From Bacillota bacterium (lineage in GTDB: Bacteria > Bacillota > Limnochordia > DTU087), in NCBI GenBank assembly GCA_012798695.1, contig JAAZMR010000023.1, forward strand, positions 30,749-94,748: DNA of 64,000 nt. Direction: 5' to 3'. Each line of letters opens with the position of its first letter. Within the stretch, counting starts at the first letter, position 1. The position numbers were made by a program, and so were the translations under genes. Shown here one piece after another: positions 39,077 to 49,632 of the stretch. The notes beneath the pieces were generated by a model, which saw nothing but the letters and a program-made list of their open reading frames with translations, was not told the origin of the DNA and did not search any database.

Positions 39077-39382
39077 TCAGTGGACAACATCCTGCAACCA
39101 TGATCCATCAAACTCATCCTCTAGTACATATGTGACAGGTTTGCAGCAAACAGATAGCATGTCTGAACTATCCTGGGGAGCATCTGTATATTTCTCTTGC
39201 TCTTTCGAGTTACAGATGGGACAGCGATTTTGCTCTAAACATTGCTGCCTAAGATCCAAGACACCATAGGCCATGCCTATATGGAAACCTTGTTTTATCC
39301 CCAGCCTGCGTCCCACCGCGAATCCGCAAAGGATACTAGCTAAGATTAATACTATCACATTAATATTGACCACTGATTTCAT
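39077..39382 (-). CDS. Small membrane-anchored hypothetical protein with CPIC motif
   Basis: N-terminal TM, then NRCPICNSKEQ and a later Cys pair; overlaps the adjacent ORF. Confidence 0.55.
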   Translation of the reverse strand: MKSVVNINVIVLILASILCGFAVGRRLGIKQGFHIGMAYGVLDLRQQCLEQNRCPICNSKEQEKYTDAPQDSSDMLSVCCKPVTYVLEDEFDGSWLQDVVH

Positions 39383-39980
39383 CTTCCTTTCTCGCCATAT
39401 GCCGCAAAATGCTCACTATCAATGGTCCGTTGATCGAAACCAATAGGAGCTTGATCACGTCCAGATAGCATAATAGCGCTATGGCAATGGCGGCGGCTAA
39501 GCCAGTCTCCACCACTCCCCATCTCGTCGCCCAATTGGCAGCCCCGCACATCTTGTCTTGTTGATGATCGAGCAAGTCATCAACAGCCTGTAATGAGAAG
39601 ATTGCTGCCCAGGAAGTGACCAGGGCCTTCCACCCAAAAGCAGATAGGGTGAGTACTCCAAGAAGCAAAGCTTCTTGCCATCCCGTTAAGCCCAAAGGTA
39701 GGGGCCTCAGCCTATCACCTCTCATACCTACAGCGTAACTAGCCCAAAACAGCGTGATTGACCAAGTGGGTTCAGCGATTACGGCCAAGCTAAAGGCGAG
39801 TAAAGCATAAGGTAGTGTGGCTTCTTGGAGATCAGCGGCCCAAGTCTTCTTGCCGATCAGGCGGTCTAGAGGGCCATCCAGGTAATCATCCATCATCTTA
39901 ATGGTCATGCCTGTGAAAAAACAAGCCAAGCATGGCCGCAGCAAAGGAAGTATGGATACACTAAAGATGGCGCCAGACAA
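39360..39980 (-). CDS. Polytopic membrane protein, possible divergent UbiA-like prenyltransferase fold
   Basis: Multiple TM segments with two Asp-rich motifs: MMDDYLDGPLDRLIGKKT and AVDDLLDHQQD. Confidence 0.5.
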   Translation of the reverse strand: MSGAIFSVSILPLLRPCLACFFTGMTIKMMDDYLDGPLDRLIGKKTWAADLQEATLPYALLAFSLAVIAEPTWSITLFWASYAVGMRGDRLRPLPLGLTGWQEALLLGVLTLSAFGWKALVTSWAAIFSLQAVDDLLDHQQDKMCGAANWATRWGVVETGLAAAIAIALLCYLDVIKLLLVSINGPLIVSILRHMARKEDEISGQY

Positions 39981-40569
39981 ATTGCTTCACCTCAGCAAAA
40001 CCAGTTTTGAGCAATGCAGAAATCGGGAAAATCACATGGCCGGGAAGCTCTTTGCGTATCTGAGCCAATCCCTTGGTTGCTTCCGGCAAATCCATCTTGT
40101 TAGCCAGTATGGCATAGCCATCCCGCATTCCCCCAAACTGAGCAACCTGCCAGTCTACTTCTCCCATGGTTTCAACCGCGCCCAGCTTATCGACACTGTT
40201 GGCGTCGATCAAGTGCAATATGACCGCTGCTTCTCGCACCTGCGCGAGCGTTTGGGCCATAGCCCTCCTGATCATCACCTCTTCAGGCACCCCTTCGGTC
40301 AGCCCGCTGGTATCCACAAGCGTAAATCGCTTTCTACCCTTAAGTCCAGGCATCTGAATCTGAATGGACTGTAATCCCAAGGTGTGATGGGGTGTCGTAT
40401 TGGTCAACTCATTCAAGGCCTCTTTTTGACTCAGGGTATGGCGGTAACTCTCCCCACCGGGAGGCGTGAATTCTATTTCCAGGCGAGTGATTCCGAGATA
40501 GCCGGCGAAATTGATGGCAAAAAGAGTTTTGCCTACATTTGCCTTACCAATCACAATACAGGCCTTCAA
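39961..40569 (-). CDS. Small P-loop GTPase (Era/TrmE-like)
   Basis: IGKANVGKTLFAINFA (G1), DTSGL (G3), LANKMDL (G4), ISAL (G5). Confidence 0.85.
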   Translation of the reverse strand: MKACIVIGKANVGKTLFAINFAGYLGITRLEIEFTPPGGESYRHTLSQKEALNELTNTTPHHTLGLQSIQIQMPGLKGRKRFTLVDTSGLTEGVPEEVMIRRAMAQTLAQVREAAVILHLIDANSVDKLGAVETMGEVDWQVAQFGGMRDGYAILANKMDLPEATKGLAQIRKELPGHVIFPISALLKTGFAEVKQFVWRHL

Positions 40570-40570
40570 C

Positions 40571-41536
40571 TCACCAACCCTCCCCGAAATCCTCGACCTC
40601 TATGTGGAGCAGATCCTTACGAGTCATGCCTTCGGCCCTTTGGACAAGACGAACTGCCTGACGCCGAATGGCCAGCTCAATCCAATTTCGTACAGTGCGG
40701 GCATTGCCGAAACTGTAGGTCTCTGTGCGCAATCCCTTTTGAATCAGCAAGGCCAATCGTCTGCGCGCCCCTGCAGTCAGCCGGTACTGACGTTTTTCCA
40801 ACATCAACTCAGCAATAGCCAATAGCTCCGCTGCATCATAATCGGGAAAATCAATATGCAGCGGGAAACGGGAGCGCAGTCCGGGGTTGCTCTGGAGGAA
40901 GAACTCCATTTCGTCGGTATAGCCGGCTAGAATCAGGATAAACTCCTGTTTATGGTCTTCCATAGCTTTTACCAATGCATCGATTGCTTCCTTCCCAAAG
41001 TCCTTTTCTCCGCCTCGGGCTAAGGAGTAGGCTTCGTCAATAAATAATATGCCGCCTAAGGCTTTGCGTATTTGTTCTCTTGTTTTTTGTGCCGTATGAC
41101 CTATGTACTCACCCACCAGATCAGCCCGTTCAACTTCCACAAGGTGCCCCCTAGGCAAGACTCCCATATGTCGGAACATCCGACCTAGAATCCGGGCTAC
41201 AGTCGTCTTGCCCGTACCGGGGTTTCCACGGAAAATCGTATGCAGCACTAAGGGTTCAGTAACTAACTGTTCCTCGGCGCGCCGCTTTTGAATCTCGACA
41301 AAGGCCTGGATCTCTCTGACAAGCTGCTTAACCTCTTTAAGTCCAATGAGGGTATCTAGCTCAGCTAAGACCTCCCCTAGTTGTTCTTGGCTCTCTTTGG
41401 CACCCCCATTGGGTGACTCGTTTCTTTTTCCCATAGCCCGAAAGAGGGCAAAGGCTTCGGCCGGCGAAACCCTACCCTCTTCTAACCAGTCCAATACTTC
41501 CTCAACGGTTAGTGGCGCTAAATTCCTGCTCAGCAT
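40571..41536 (-). CDS. spoVK: AAA ATPase, stage V sporulation protein K-like
   Basis: LDTLIGLKEVKQLVREIQAFVEIQKRR, FRGNPGTGKTTVARILGRMF, GILFIDEAYSLARGGEKDFGKEAIDALVKAMEDHK. Confidence 0.93.
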   Translation of the reverse strand: MLSRNLAPLTVEEVLDWLEEGRVSPAEAFALFRAMGKRNESPNGGAKESQEQLGEVLAELDTLIGLKEVKQLVREIQAFVEIQKRRAEEQLVTEPLVLHTIFRGNPGTGKTTVARILGRMFRHMGVLPRGHLVEVERADLVGEYIGHTAQKTREQIRKALGGILFIDEAYSLARGGEKDFGKEAIDALVKAMEDHKQEFILILAGYTDEMEFFLQSNPGLRSRFPLHIDFPDYDAAELLAIAELMLEKRQYRLTAGARRRLALLIQKGLRTETYSFGNARTVRNWIELAIRRQAVRLVQRAEGMTRKDLLHIEVEDFGEGW

Positions 41537-41674
41537 CCTCCCACCTCACGGAGGCAATGTTTTACCTTAACATGTATATGTAAACAGCATCGGAAATGTG
41601 TTTAGGAAAAGGCCCAAAAAAAAGAAAAGAGCCCTGAAGACAAGCTCCCTTCCCGTTTTTCCTGTGGACGTAGC

Positions 41675-41923
41675 TCATGATTCCGTGGTTTGAGCCAATG
41701 CTAGGTTGAAAGGTTTTTGGGGGGTAATTGTGGAAATGGCGTGCTTATAGATGAGGTCACTTTTTCCGTCACTTTCACTTTCGAGGAGTAGCGTAAAATT
41801 ATCAAAAGCTCTAACCAACCCGCGTAACTGCACCCCATTGACTAAATAGATGATTACTGGGATGTGTCCTCTGCGGATTTGGTTGAGATAGACATCCTGC
41901 AAGATCATTGCTGTCTTTGCCAT
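41675..41923 (-). CDS. hfq: RNA chaperone Hfq
   Basis: [43 protein letters not shown]...[19 protein letters not shown] before ATG at 41923. Confidence 0.97.
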   Translation of the reverse strand: MAKTAMILQDVYLNQIRRGHIPVIIYLVNGVQLRGLVRAFDNFTLLLESESDGKSDLIYKHAISTITPQKPFNLALAQTTES

Positions 41924-41975
41924 GATGCTCCTCCTATCCTCGCCGGTCAATTCATATTGGTTGCTGCCTTTTGAT

Positions 41976-42932
41976 TCATATTTCGTGTTCTGTATGAAAA
42001 TTCCTCCAATAAATGCCGGTGATTTTCTCTACGGCGTCCTCCCTACTGATCTGGTCCAGATCCAACCAGATGATCTCTTGGTCACGTCGGAACCAGGTAA
42101 GCTGACGTTTGGCATAGCGGCGAGTGTCTCTCTTCAACCGGCGCACTGCTTCTGTCAGATCATATTCGCCGCGCAAATAGCCCACCAGTTCCTTGTATCC
42201 CAAGGCCTGTAGGGCAGTGGCGCTGCCTTCTAGCCCTTGGCTCATCAATTGCTTGACCTCATCAAGCAGCCCCGTTTCCATCATGAGGTCTACCCTCAGA
42301 TTAATCCGATCATAGAGCCGTCGCCGGTTGCGGGTAAGACCAAATTTGACTGATGGGTGTCTGGGCGGCTGTCGCTTTTGGGCCGCTAGATGCCTAGACA
42401 AAGGCTGGCCAGTCGTATGGTAAACCTCGAGAGCTCGGATTACCCGACGGTGGTCATTGGGATGCAGCCTCTTGGCGCTATCTGGATCTACCTCTGCCAA
42501 CCGTTGATGTAAAACAACTCCACCCCTGGTGCTTGCCATCTTTTCCAGCTGCACGCGCAGCTCTTCATCTCTTGCTTCCGGGTCGAACACGAAACCATCT
42601 AGGACCGCCCTGATATAAAGGCCTGTGCCTCCGGTCAGGATGGGGGTCTTATCGCGCTCAGCTAAGCTCCGGAGAGTCTCTTCTACCATTCGCTGGTAGT
42701 CTGCCACACTAAACTCTTGATCTGGAGTCACCACATCCAGCATGTGATGGGGAATCCCCTGCCGTTCATTTTCGGTGGGTTTGGCTGTACCTATATCCAT
42801 ACCTTTGTAAACTTGCATGGAGTCAGCAGAGATGATTTCTCCATCAACAGCTCGAGCCACTGCAATAGACAAGTCTGTTTTACCCACAGCTGTGGGGCCT
42901 ACGATTACTAATATGGGCCGCACGCCCTTCAC
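41976..42932 (-). CDS. miaA: tRNA dimethylallyltransferase
   Basis: [49 protein letters not shown]. Confidence 0.97.
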   Translation of the reverse strand: MKGVRPILVIVGPTAVGKTDLSIAVARAVDGEIISADSMQVYKGMDIGTAKPTENERQGIPHHMLDVVTPDQEFSVADYQRMVEETLRSLAERDKTPILTGGTGLYIRAVLDGFVFDPEARDEELRVQLEKMASTRGGVVLHQRLAEVDPDSAKRLHPNDHRRVIRALEVYHTTGQPLSRHLAAQKRQPPRHPSVKFGLTRNRRRLYDRINLRVDLMMETGLLDEVKQLMSQGLEGSATALQALGYKELVGYLRGEYDLTEAVRRLKRDTRRYAKRQLTWFRRDQEIIWLDLDQISREDAVEKITGIYWRNFHTEHEI

Positions 42933-42949
42933 TCCTAGGTTATATTGAT

Positions 42950-44746
42950 CTAAAGCCTACCAAAGCGCCGGTGTATGTCAGCTAGTGCCAAACGTACTAC
43001 TATAGGTCTACCATGTGGGCAGGTGAAGGAATTTTGGGTGGTCATAAGATCTGTAAACAGTTGCAGCATCACTGGCAAGGAAAGCTGTTCCCCTGCCTTA
43101 ACGGCTCCTTTGCAGGACATGACTACTACGGCAGCCTCCCGATAATCACCAGTATGACCCACCCTGATTATCTCCAGTAACAACTCTTCGAGTTCTTCCT
43201 CAGCTATCCCGGACAGTTCGGCTGGAACTGTGCGTACTAAGCAGTCCTTGGAACCGAACTCAGCGATCTCAAAACCGAGTGCTGCCAGCTTAGGCGCCCA
43301 CTCCAAAATCGCCGCTGTCGATGTTGATCCCAACTCAGGGTGCAAAGGCACCAGTAAAGCTTGGGCCTGGATGCTGCGTGCATTCAACTGTTTCTGAAAG
43401 CGCTCATATAAGATCCGCTCATGCGCCGCATGCTGGTCAACTAGCCAGAGTTCTTCTTCTGCCTCGATGAGCATGTATGTCTTGTGAAATTGCCCCAGTA
43501 TCTGATACCCTGTTTGCTCGACTGCTGCCGCTTCATTGACGGTCATCGGCTCAACGGTAGGCGCTGCCGCTTCCCAGCCGGGAGTATGTTGCGCTGCATT
43601 GCTATCCAACCTGTGCTTAGAGTCAAGTGGGGGGATCATCCTGTGTTCTGTGTGATAGGGCTTGGCTCCAGCTGGTATATGGGAAAATTGCGTTTGATCC
43701 ACAGTGGCGGGAATGTCCTGTTGAGGAGCTGATCCCATTGACCACGACGCAAATGACATTGATGACTCCAGGCCTCTTCTCACTGCCAACATTACTTGTC
43801 TGTAAATTTCGCTGTTGTCACTAAAGCGGATTTCACGTTTAGCCGGATGCACATTGACATCGAGCCGGCTCGGTTCCATGGTTAAGAAAATGGCAGCTAT
43901 GGGAAACCGGCGACGGGGTAAGAGGGTTTGATATCCTTTCTCTATAGCACTAGCGAGGAGCGAGCTCTCCACAACTCGGCCATTGACGATAAATGTCTCT
44001 GCTTGACGATTGCCGCGATGGACATCGGGTTTGGAGACAAGACCAGTGATTGTGAAATAGTTGCTCTCACGTTGGATTGGTACCAAGCTCTTGCCAACGC
44101 GAGACCCGTATATACTCCACATGACGGCTTCCATTTTGCCGTCACCAGGCGTGAGCAAGATCTCGTCTTCATCGGATATCAAACGAAATCGCACCCTGGG
44201 GTTGGCCAAGGCTAGTCTTCCCAGTATATCGAAAATGTAACGTCGCTCTGTTGCCGCTTGTTTCAAAAACTTATAGCGGGCAGGTGTATTAAAGAAAAGG
44301 CGCCGCACAGTCACTGCTGTCCCTGAGGGAGCACCCACAGCTTCCAAGCGCACCCGCTTACCGCCGGAAAAGGCAATCAGTGTACCTACGGCAGCCTCCT
44401 TAGTCTTTGTAATCATCTCCAATTCCGATACTGCCGCTATACTGGGCAGCGCCTCACCCCTAAAGCCTAGGGTGACTATGCGGAACAGGTCATCGGCTGA
44501 GCGAATCTTGCTGGTCGCATGGCGTTCAAAGGCCAGTGGCACCTCGGCTTCAGGTATGCCACGGCCATTGTCAACGATTCTCAGATACTCTTTTCCACCT
44601 TCGCGGATCTCCACATCGATGCGAGTTGCCCCTGCATCTAATGCGTTTTCTACAAGCTCTTTTACTACAGAAGCCGGTCTTTCTACCACCTCACCAGCGG
44701 CGATCTTGTTAGCTGTGTCTTCATGCAGGCGAATTATGCAGTTCAT
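42950..44746 (-). CDS. mutL: DNA mismatch repair endonuclease MutL
   Basis: IAAGEVVERPASVVKELVENALDAGATRI, DNGRGIP, GFRGEALPSIAAVS; C-terminal VDQHAAHERILYE, ACKGA/HGRP-like region. Confidence 0.97.
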   Translation of the reverse strand: MNCIIRLHEDTANKIAAGEVVERPASVVKELVENALDAGATRIDVEIREGGKEYLRIVDNGRGIPEAEVPLAFERHATSKIRSADDLFRIVTLGFRGEALPSIAAVSELEMITKTKEAAVGTLIAFSGGKRVRLEAVGAPSGTAVTVRRLFFNTPARYKFLKQAATERRYIFDILGRLALANPRVRFRLISDEDEILLTPGDGKMEAVMWSIYGSRVGKSLVPIQRESNYFTITGLVSKPDVHRGNRQAETFIVNGRVVESSLLASAIEKGYQTLLPRRRFPIAAIFLTMEPSRLDVNVHPAKREIRFSDNSEIYRQVMLAVRRGLESSMSFASWSMGSAPQQDIPATVDQTQFSHIPAGAKPYHTEHRMIPPLDSKHRLDSNAAQHTPGWEAAAPTVEPMTVNEAAAVEQTGYQILGQFHKTYMLIEAEEELWLVDQHAAHERILYERFQKQLNARSIQAQALLVPLHPELGSTSTAAILEWAPKLAALGFEIAEFGSKDCLVRTVPAELSGIAEEELEELLLEIIRVGHTGDYREAAVVVMSCKGAVKAGEQLSLPVMLQLFTDLMTTQNSFTCPHGRPIVVRLALADIHRRFGRL

Positions 44747-44810
44747 GATCTACCTCCTATATACCCGACCTGGTCACATCACAGAACCGCAGTGCTTTCT
44801 CATAGCTGGG

Positions 44811-47507
44811 CTACGTTTCTTCTGATTTACGCAGATGGTCTTGCCATTCCACCAGCCGCTTTAGGGCCTCAAAAGGAGTCCATTGCGACAAATCGGCAGT
44901 CTCAATTTCCTGCAAAATGGACGCACCCCGCTTAGAGTTCAGATCAGCTGACCCTGGCTGCCTTTGATTTTCGTCACGAGCACGGCCTGCTGCCGTTTCT
45001 GCCATAGCCTCTTCTGGCCAGACAGCCTTGTCTGCCTCTCCCGCCAGAAAGAACCTATCTAGACTGAGCTGGCGGTAGGATGCGTCTGGCTCCAGGCCAT
45101 CCAAAACGGATTTTGCTCTACTTAAGACCTGTTTAGGCAATCCGGCTAACCGGGCTACATGTATACCATAGCTCCTATCAGCCGCTCCATCGCCCACCTT
45201 ATAAAGAAAAACAATTTCCGGTCCCTCTTCCCAAACCTCCATTCTCAGGTTCTTGATTCGAGGCTTAGTTAGGGCCAATTTGGCGAGCTCATGGTAGTGA
45301 GTAGAAAAGATGGTCCTAGCTCTACACACATCATGAATATATTCAGCTATAGATTGAGCCAGAGCCATACCATCATATGTCGAAGTGCCGCGGCCTAGCT
45401 CATCAATGATGATCAGTGATTGCGGTGTGGCCTGGCTGAGAGCGATGTTCACCTCACTCATTTCTACCATGAAAGTGCTCTGCCCAGTACCGAGGTCATC
45501 AGCAGCGCCTACTCTGGTGAAAATCCGGTCCACCAATCCAATCTCTGCCGCTTCTGCCGGTACAAAAGAGCCTATCTGGGCCATCAACGTGATTAGTGCC
45601 ACCATCCGTAAGTATGTGCTCTTACCCGCCATATTGGGACCGGTGAGAATCAGCAACTGAACATTCTCGCCGTCCAGGTAAACATCATTAGGCACAAATT
45701 GTCCTTCGGGCATCATGGCTTCCACAACTGGATGACGCCCGGCCTTGATATCAATGGTGCGGTCCTCTGTAATCTCAGGCCGACAGTACCGTCTGCGGAC
45801 AGCGACTTCACCGAGCGCAGCCAACACATCGAGCTGCCCAATGATGGCTGCCAGTTGCAGCAATCGAGGGGCAGCCTCGCTTATCCGGTTGCGAATATCG
45901 ACAAAAAGCTGGTATTCGAGCTGCAGAGCCCGTTCTTCAGCCCCCAATATGAGATTTTCTTTCTCCTTGAGCTCAGGGGTAATATATCTCTCTGAATTGG
46001 CGAGTGTCTGCTTTCGTTGATAATCGTCAGGGACACTAGCCAGGTTGGCCTTTGTCACTTCAATATAATAGCCAAAAACCTTATTAAAGCCCACCTTGAG
46101 GCTCTTGATGCCAGTTCGCTTGCGCTCCGCCGCTTCAAGGGCAGCTATCCAACTTTTGCCCTCCCGAGAAGCCGCTCGCAATTCATCTAGCTGCTTTGCA
46201 TAACCTGGGCGGATAATGCCTCCCTCTCTGAGAGTCGCCGGCGGAGATTCTACAAGGCTTCTTTGCAGCAAGTTAGCGAGTTTCGGTAGTGGTTCCAAAT
46301 TACTAGCCAGGGTCTTGAGTCTCTGTGTTTGAACATGAGTGAGGTTCTCCCGGATACTGGGCATTTGCTGTAGCGACACGCCCAGAGCCACCAGATCTCT
46401 AGGGTTGGCACTGCCATAGGTAACTCGCCCCACCAGCCTCTCCAGATCGTGTACTCTTGACAGTTGCTCTCTTAGAGTATTGCGTAAAGGTGTATGTTCG
46501 ACTAGTTCTTCAACTGCATCTAAGCGTTCCACGATCTCTTGTTGATCAAGCATCGGCTGCAGCAGCCAATGGCGCAGCAACCTACCTCCCATGGCTGTCA
46601 CAGTATCGTCCAGGAGCCAGAGCAGAGAGCCCCTGTACTCACCATCCCGTAAGGTCTGGATCAGTTCCAGATTACGACGGGTAGTGGACTCCATGAGCAT
46701 GTAGTTTTCGGTGGAGTAGACATCAATGCTGGTAATATGACTGAGGATCCGCTTTTGAGTGTCCTGCAGGTAGGAGAGAACTGCTCCTCCAGCTCGCACG
46801 GCTGCCGGTGATTCTTCTATGCCAAAGGACTGAAGCGTTCTTATCTCAAAATGCCGTTTGATGGTCTCCTTGGCGGTATCAAGGCGCCAGCCTCTCTCTC
46901 CGTAAACCGAAAATGTGCAGTCAAGACGTCTGCTAGCTTCTGCCTTCCAGGCCAGGTCTTCCCCAAGTGATGGGTGCAAAAGGCATTCTGCGGGAGATAG
47001 GCGCTCCAACTCATCCCAGAGCTTATCCTGACCCAAATCGCCTCGCAATTCGGTCAGTCCAAAATAGCCGGTAGACACGTCCACCACTGCTAGACCATAA
47101 GTCCGCTGGTGTTGAAAAATCCCTACCAAGTAATTGTTGGATTTGTCCTCCAAAAGCTGGGGCTCGATCACGGTACCAGGTGTAACAACTCGAGTTACCT
47201 CACGCTTGACGACCCCCTTAGCGGTCTTTGGGTCTTCAACCTGTTCACAAATGGCCACTTTGTAGCCATGACGCAGTAGTGTCGCCAGATAATCGTCTAT
47301 GGCATGATAAGGAACTCCACACATGGGAAGCTGTTTGCCCTTCCCCATCCCTCTACTGGTCAAAGCGATGTCTAGGACTTGAGAACCGATCTTCGCATCG
47401 TCACCGAACATCTCATAGAAATCTCCCAATCGGAAGAAGAGAATGGAATCCTGATGTTGCCGTTTAATGGAGTAATACTGTCGAAGCATCGGGCTAAGAT
47501 TCTCCAT
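44811..47507 (-). CDS. mutS: DNA mismatch repair protein MutS
   Basis: PMLRQYYSIKRQHQDSILFFRLGDFYEMFGDDA, LTGPNMAGKSTYLRMVALI, IIDELGRGTSTYDG; start at MENLSPMLRQYY. Confidence 0.97.
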   Translation of the reverse strand: MENLSPMLRQYYSIKRQHQDSILFFRLGDFYEMFGDDAKIGSQVLDIALTSRGMGKGKQLPMCGVPYHAIDDYLATLLRHGYKVAICEQVEDPKTAKGVVKREVTRVVTPGTVIEPQLLEDKSNNYLVGIFQHQRTYGLAVVDVSTGYFGLTELRGDLGQDKLWDELERLSPAECLLHPSLGEDLAWKAEASRRLDCTFSVYGERGWRLDTAKETIKRHFEIRTLQSFGIEESPAAVRAGGAVLSYLQDTQKRILSHITSIDVYSTENYMLMESTTRRNLELIQTLRDGEYRGSLLWLLDDTVTAMGGRLLRHWLLQPMLDQQEIVERLDAVEELVEHTPLRNTLREQLSRVHDLERLVGRVTYGSANPRDLVALGVSLQQMPSIRENLTHVQTQRLKTLASNLEPLPKLANLLQRSLVESPPATLREGGIIRPGYAKQLDELRAASREGKSWIAALEAAERKRTGIKSLKVGFNKVFGYYIEVTKANLASVPDDYQRKQTLANSERYITPELKEKENLILGAEERALQLEYQLFVDIRNRISEAAPRLLQLAAIIGQLDVLAALGEVAVRRRYCRPEITEDRTIDIKAGRHPVVEAMMPEGQFVPNDVYLDGENVQLLILTGPNMAGKSTYLRMVALITLMAQIGSFVPAEAAEIGLVDRIFTRVGAADDLGTGQSTFMVEMSEVNIALSQATPQSLIIIDELGRGTSTYDGMALAQSIAEYIHDVCRARTIFSTHYHELAKLALTKPRIKNLRMEVWEEGPEIVFLYKVGDGAADRSYGIHVARLAGLPKQVLSRAKSVLDGLEPDASYRQLSLDRFFLAGEADKAVWPEEAMAETAAGRARDENQRQPGSADLNSKRGASILQEIETADLSQWTPFEALKRLVEWQDHLRKSEET

Positions 47508-47591
47508 GATCCATCGGACCTCCCTTCTCAAACATATTGCTTCTGCAACGGTTCACATGGCTCCTGCCTGTGCCATATGCGCCAAGGACAG

Positions 47592-47633
47592 AAAAACGCC
47601 TTGCTCAGCAAGATGACTTGGCTGCCCAAGGCG
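47592..47633 (-). terminator. Terminator upstream of mutS
   Basis: - strand CGCCTTG...CAAGGCG followed by TTTTT, between ORF 47707..48129 and mutS. Confidence 0.6.
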
Positions 47634-47706
47634 GGAATCATGCGGTCTTGTTCTAAACCAGCCAGTTAGTAGCGGGTCTAGGTGCACTGTACCTCCTATA
47701 CGGACG

Positions 47707-48129
47707 TCATGGGTCAGTGTCCATGTCCGAGAAAACAGGGTCCATACCAGCCTCTTCAAGCCAGTACGGTGTCTGATCAAGTATAGCGTGAATGAGCTCC
47801 TCATGTGGCCGTTCCATAGGGTAAGTCAAGGTGGGTAAAGCCAGAAAATCAACAGCATCTATGTTGCAGAAAACGGCTGTTTCTGTGATCTCGGTAATCA
47901 TATCGGCTGGCACCGGAACGTGGTGTCCAGATCGTTCGTCATAGACAACAACATATCTGATGGTGCACATACTGGGCTGCACCAATTGCCGAATAATGTG
48001 GCCGCATACATGCTGATCCCGGCTGACTAGTTCCAGCTGCCACAGATCTCGATTACTCACTTCCAGCAATGCTGCATCCGGAATCATGTTGTTACTGCAT
48101 AAACTGTCTATGCCTCGGTGTTTACACAT
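47707..48129 (-). CDS. Hypothetical protein
   Basis: 140-aa complete ORF between miaB and mutS in operon-like orientation; no confident family. Confidence 0.6.
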   Translation of the reverse strand: MCKHRGIDSLCSNNMIPDAALLEVSNRDLWQLELVSRDQHVCGHIIRQLVQPSMCTIRYVVVYDERSGHHVPVPADMITEITETAVFCNIDAVDFLALPTLTYPMERPHEELIHAILDQTPYWLEEAGMDPVFSDMDTDP

Positions 48130-48159
48130 AACTGCTGCCCCCTACCCAGCCAGCTCTGC

Positions 48160-49491
48160 TCAAGCGAGCTCACCACCTAGGCTCCAGGTATGAGCCTCTG
48201 TAATGCGTACATTGACTAGCTCACCGATTAGTTCTTGCCTGCCCGGAAAGACTACATTCTTGGCAGTCCTCGTTTTTCCGGTTAGCATATTGGTATCGTT
48301 TCTGCTGATCCCCTCTGCGAGAACCTGCAGCTCACGGCCGAGGAGTTTTGTATTGCGCTCTAGACTCATCTTATTCTGTAATTCGATGAGTCGATAGATG
48401 CGCTCTTTTTTTACATCTTCCGGCACCTGGTCGGGCATCTCGGTGGCCGGTGTCCCTTTCCGCGGTGAGTAAATGAAGGTAAAGGCTGAGTCATATCCAA
48501 CCTCTCTTACCAGAGATAATGTATCCGCGAAGTCAGCTTCTGTCTCCCCGGGAAATCCCACCATGATATCAGTAGTAAGGCTAATGTCCGGTACGTAATG
48601 GCGTACTTTGTCTACCACCTTCAAGTAATCTTCCCTGGTATACCGTCTGTTCATACGGTGCAACACATCATTACTCCCTGCCTGTACCGGTAAGTGCAGG
48701 TGCTCACATACCTTTTCCAGCTGCGCCAGGTGGAGAATCAGCTTATCGCTGATGTCTTTGGGATGAGAGGTAGTGAACCTAATGCGCTCTATGCCCGGTA
48801 CTTGGTTAAGCCTATCCAAAAGATCAGCAAAATCCACCTCTATCTCCAAATCCTGGCCATAGGAGTTGACATTCTGTCCCAAGAGGGTGATCTCTTTGAT
48901 GCCCTTGTCTGCCAGCCCCTCAACTTCTCGCCAGATCTCGTGAGGATGACGACTGCGTTCCCGCCCTCTGACATATGGGACTATGCAATAGGAACAGAAG
49001 TTATTGCACCCATACATGATCGTAACCCAAGCTTTGAAGGTGCTGTCTCTTAAGGCCGGTAACCCTTCAATTGGGTCTCCACCCTTATCCCAGATCTCAA
49101 CTACTTGTTCCCCGGTTGTGGCTATTTTATGCAGCAGTTCCGGTAGGCGATGGATATTGTGGGTGCCAAAGAACAGATCTACATGGGGAAGCCGATTCAG
49201 CATCTGGGTCAATTCTTCTTGCTGTTGCGGCATACAGCCGCAGATCCCGATAATCATGTCAGGTTTCTTGGCCTTGGCCTCCTTGAGCTGCCCTACTTGT
49301 CCATATACCTTCCGCTCTGGATTCTCCCTCACGCAACAGGTGTTAAACAAGACCAAGTCGGCAGCTGCGGGATGTTCAGTAAACCCGTACCCTGCTTGGG
49401 CTAGCAAGCCTCGTATGGTCTCGGTATCTCTCTCATTCATCTGACAACCAAAAGTACGAATAAATGCCAAGCGTTGTTTGGCCATACCCAA
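48160..49491 (-). CDS. miaB: tRNA-2-methylthio-N6-dimethylallyladenosine synthase
   Basis: TFGCQMNERDTE, FNTCCVRENPERKVYGQ, GCNNFCSYCIVPYVRGRERSR, TRM-like C-terminal domain. Confidence 0.97.
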   Translation of the reverse strand: MGMAKQRLAFIRTFGCQMNERDTETIRGLLAQAGYGFTEHPAAADLVLFNTCCVRENPERKVYGQVGQLKEAKAKKPDMIIGICGCMPQQQEELTQMLNRLPHVDLFFGTHNIHRLPELLHKIATTGEQVVEIWDKGGDPIEGLPALRDSTFKAWVTIMYGCNNFCSYCIVPYVRGRERSRHPHEIWREVEGLADKGIKEITLLGQNVNSYGQDLEIEVDFADLLDRLNQVPGIERIRFTTSHPKDISDKLILHLAQLEKVCEHLHLPVQAGSNDVLHRMNRRYTREDYLKVVDKVRHYVPDISLTTDIMVGFPGETEADFADTLSLVREVGYDSAFTFIYSPRKGTPATEMPDQVPEDVKKERIYRLIELQNKMSLERNTKLLGRELQVLAEGISRNDTNMLTGKTRTAKNVVFPGRQELIGELVNVRITEAHTWSLGGELA

Positions 49492-49632
49492 TCGCCGCGG
49501 CTAGACTGGCGGCGCACTCTCCTTTCCACCAAATCACTCAGACTATACACTGGAGTTCCAGGTAACAGTAATATCCTGTCCAGCACCGACTTATTCAATA
49601 TATGCTCTGCACACCCAGAGTGGCATTTTGCA

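Noticed and set aside
47532-47706. Possible structured leader before mutS
   Set aside because: The conspicuous structure is better explained as an intrinsic terminator (CGCCTTG...CAAGGCGTTTTT on -) of the upstream gene.
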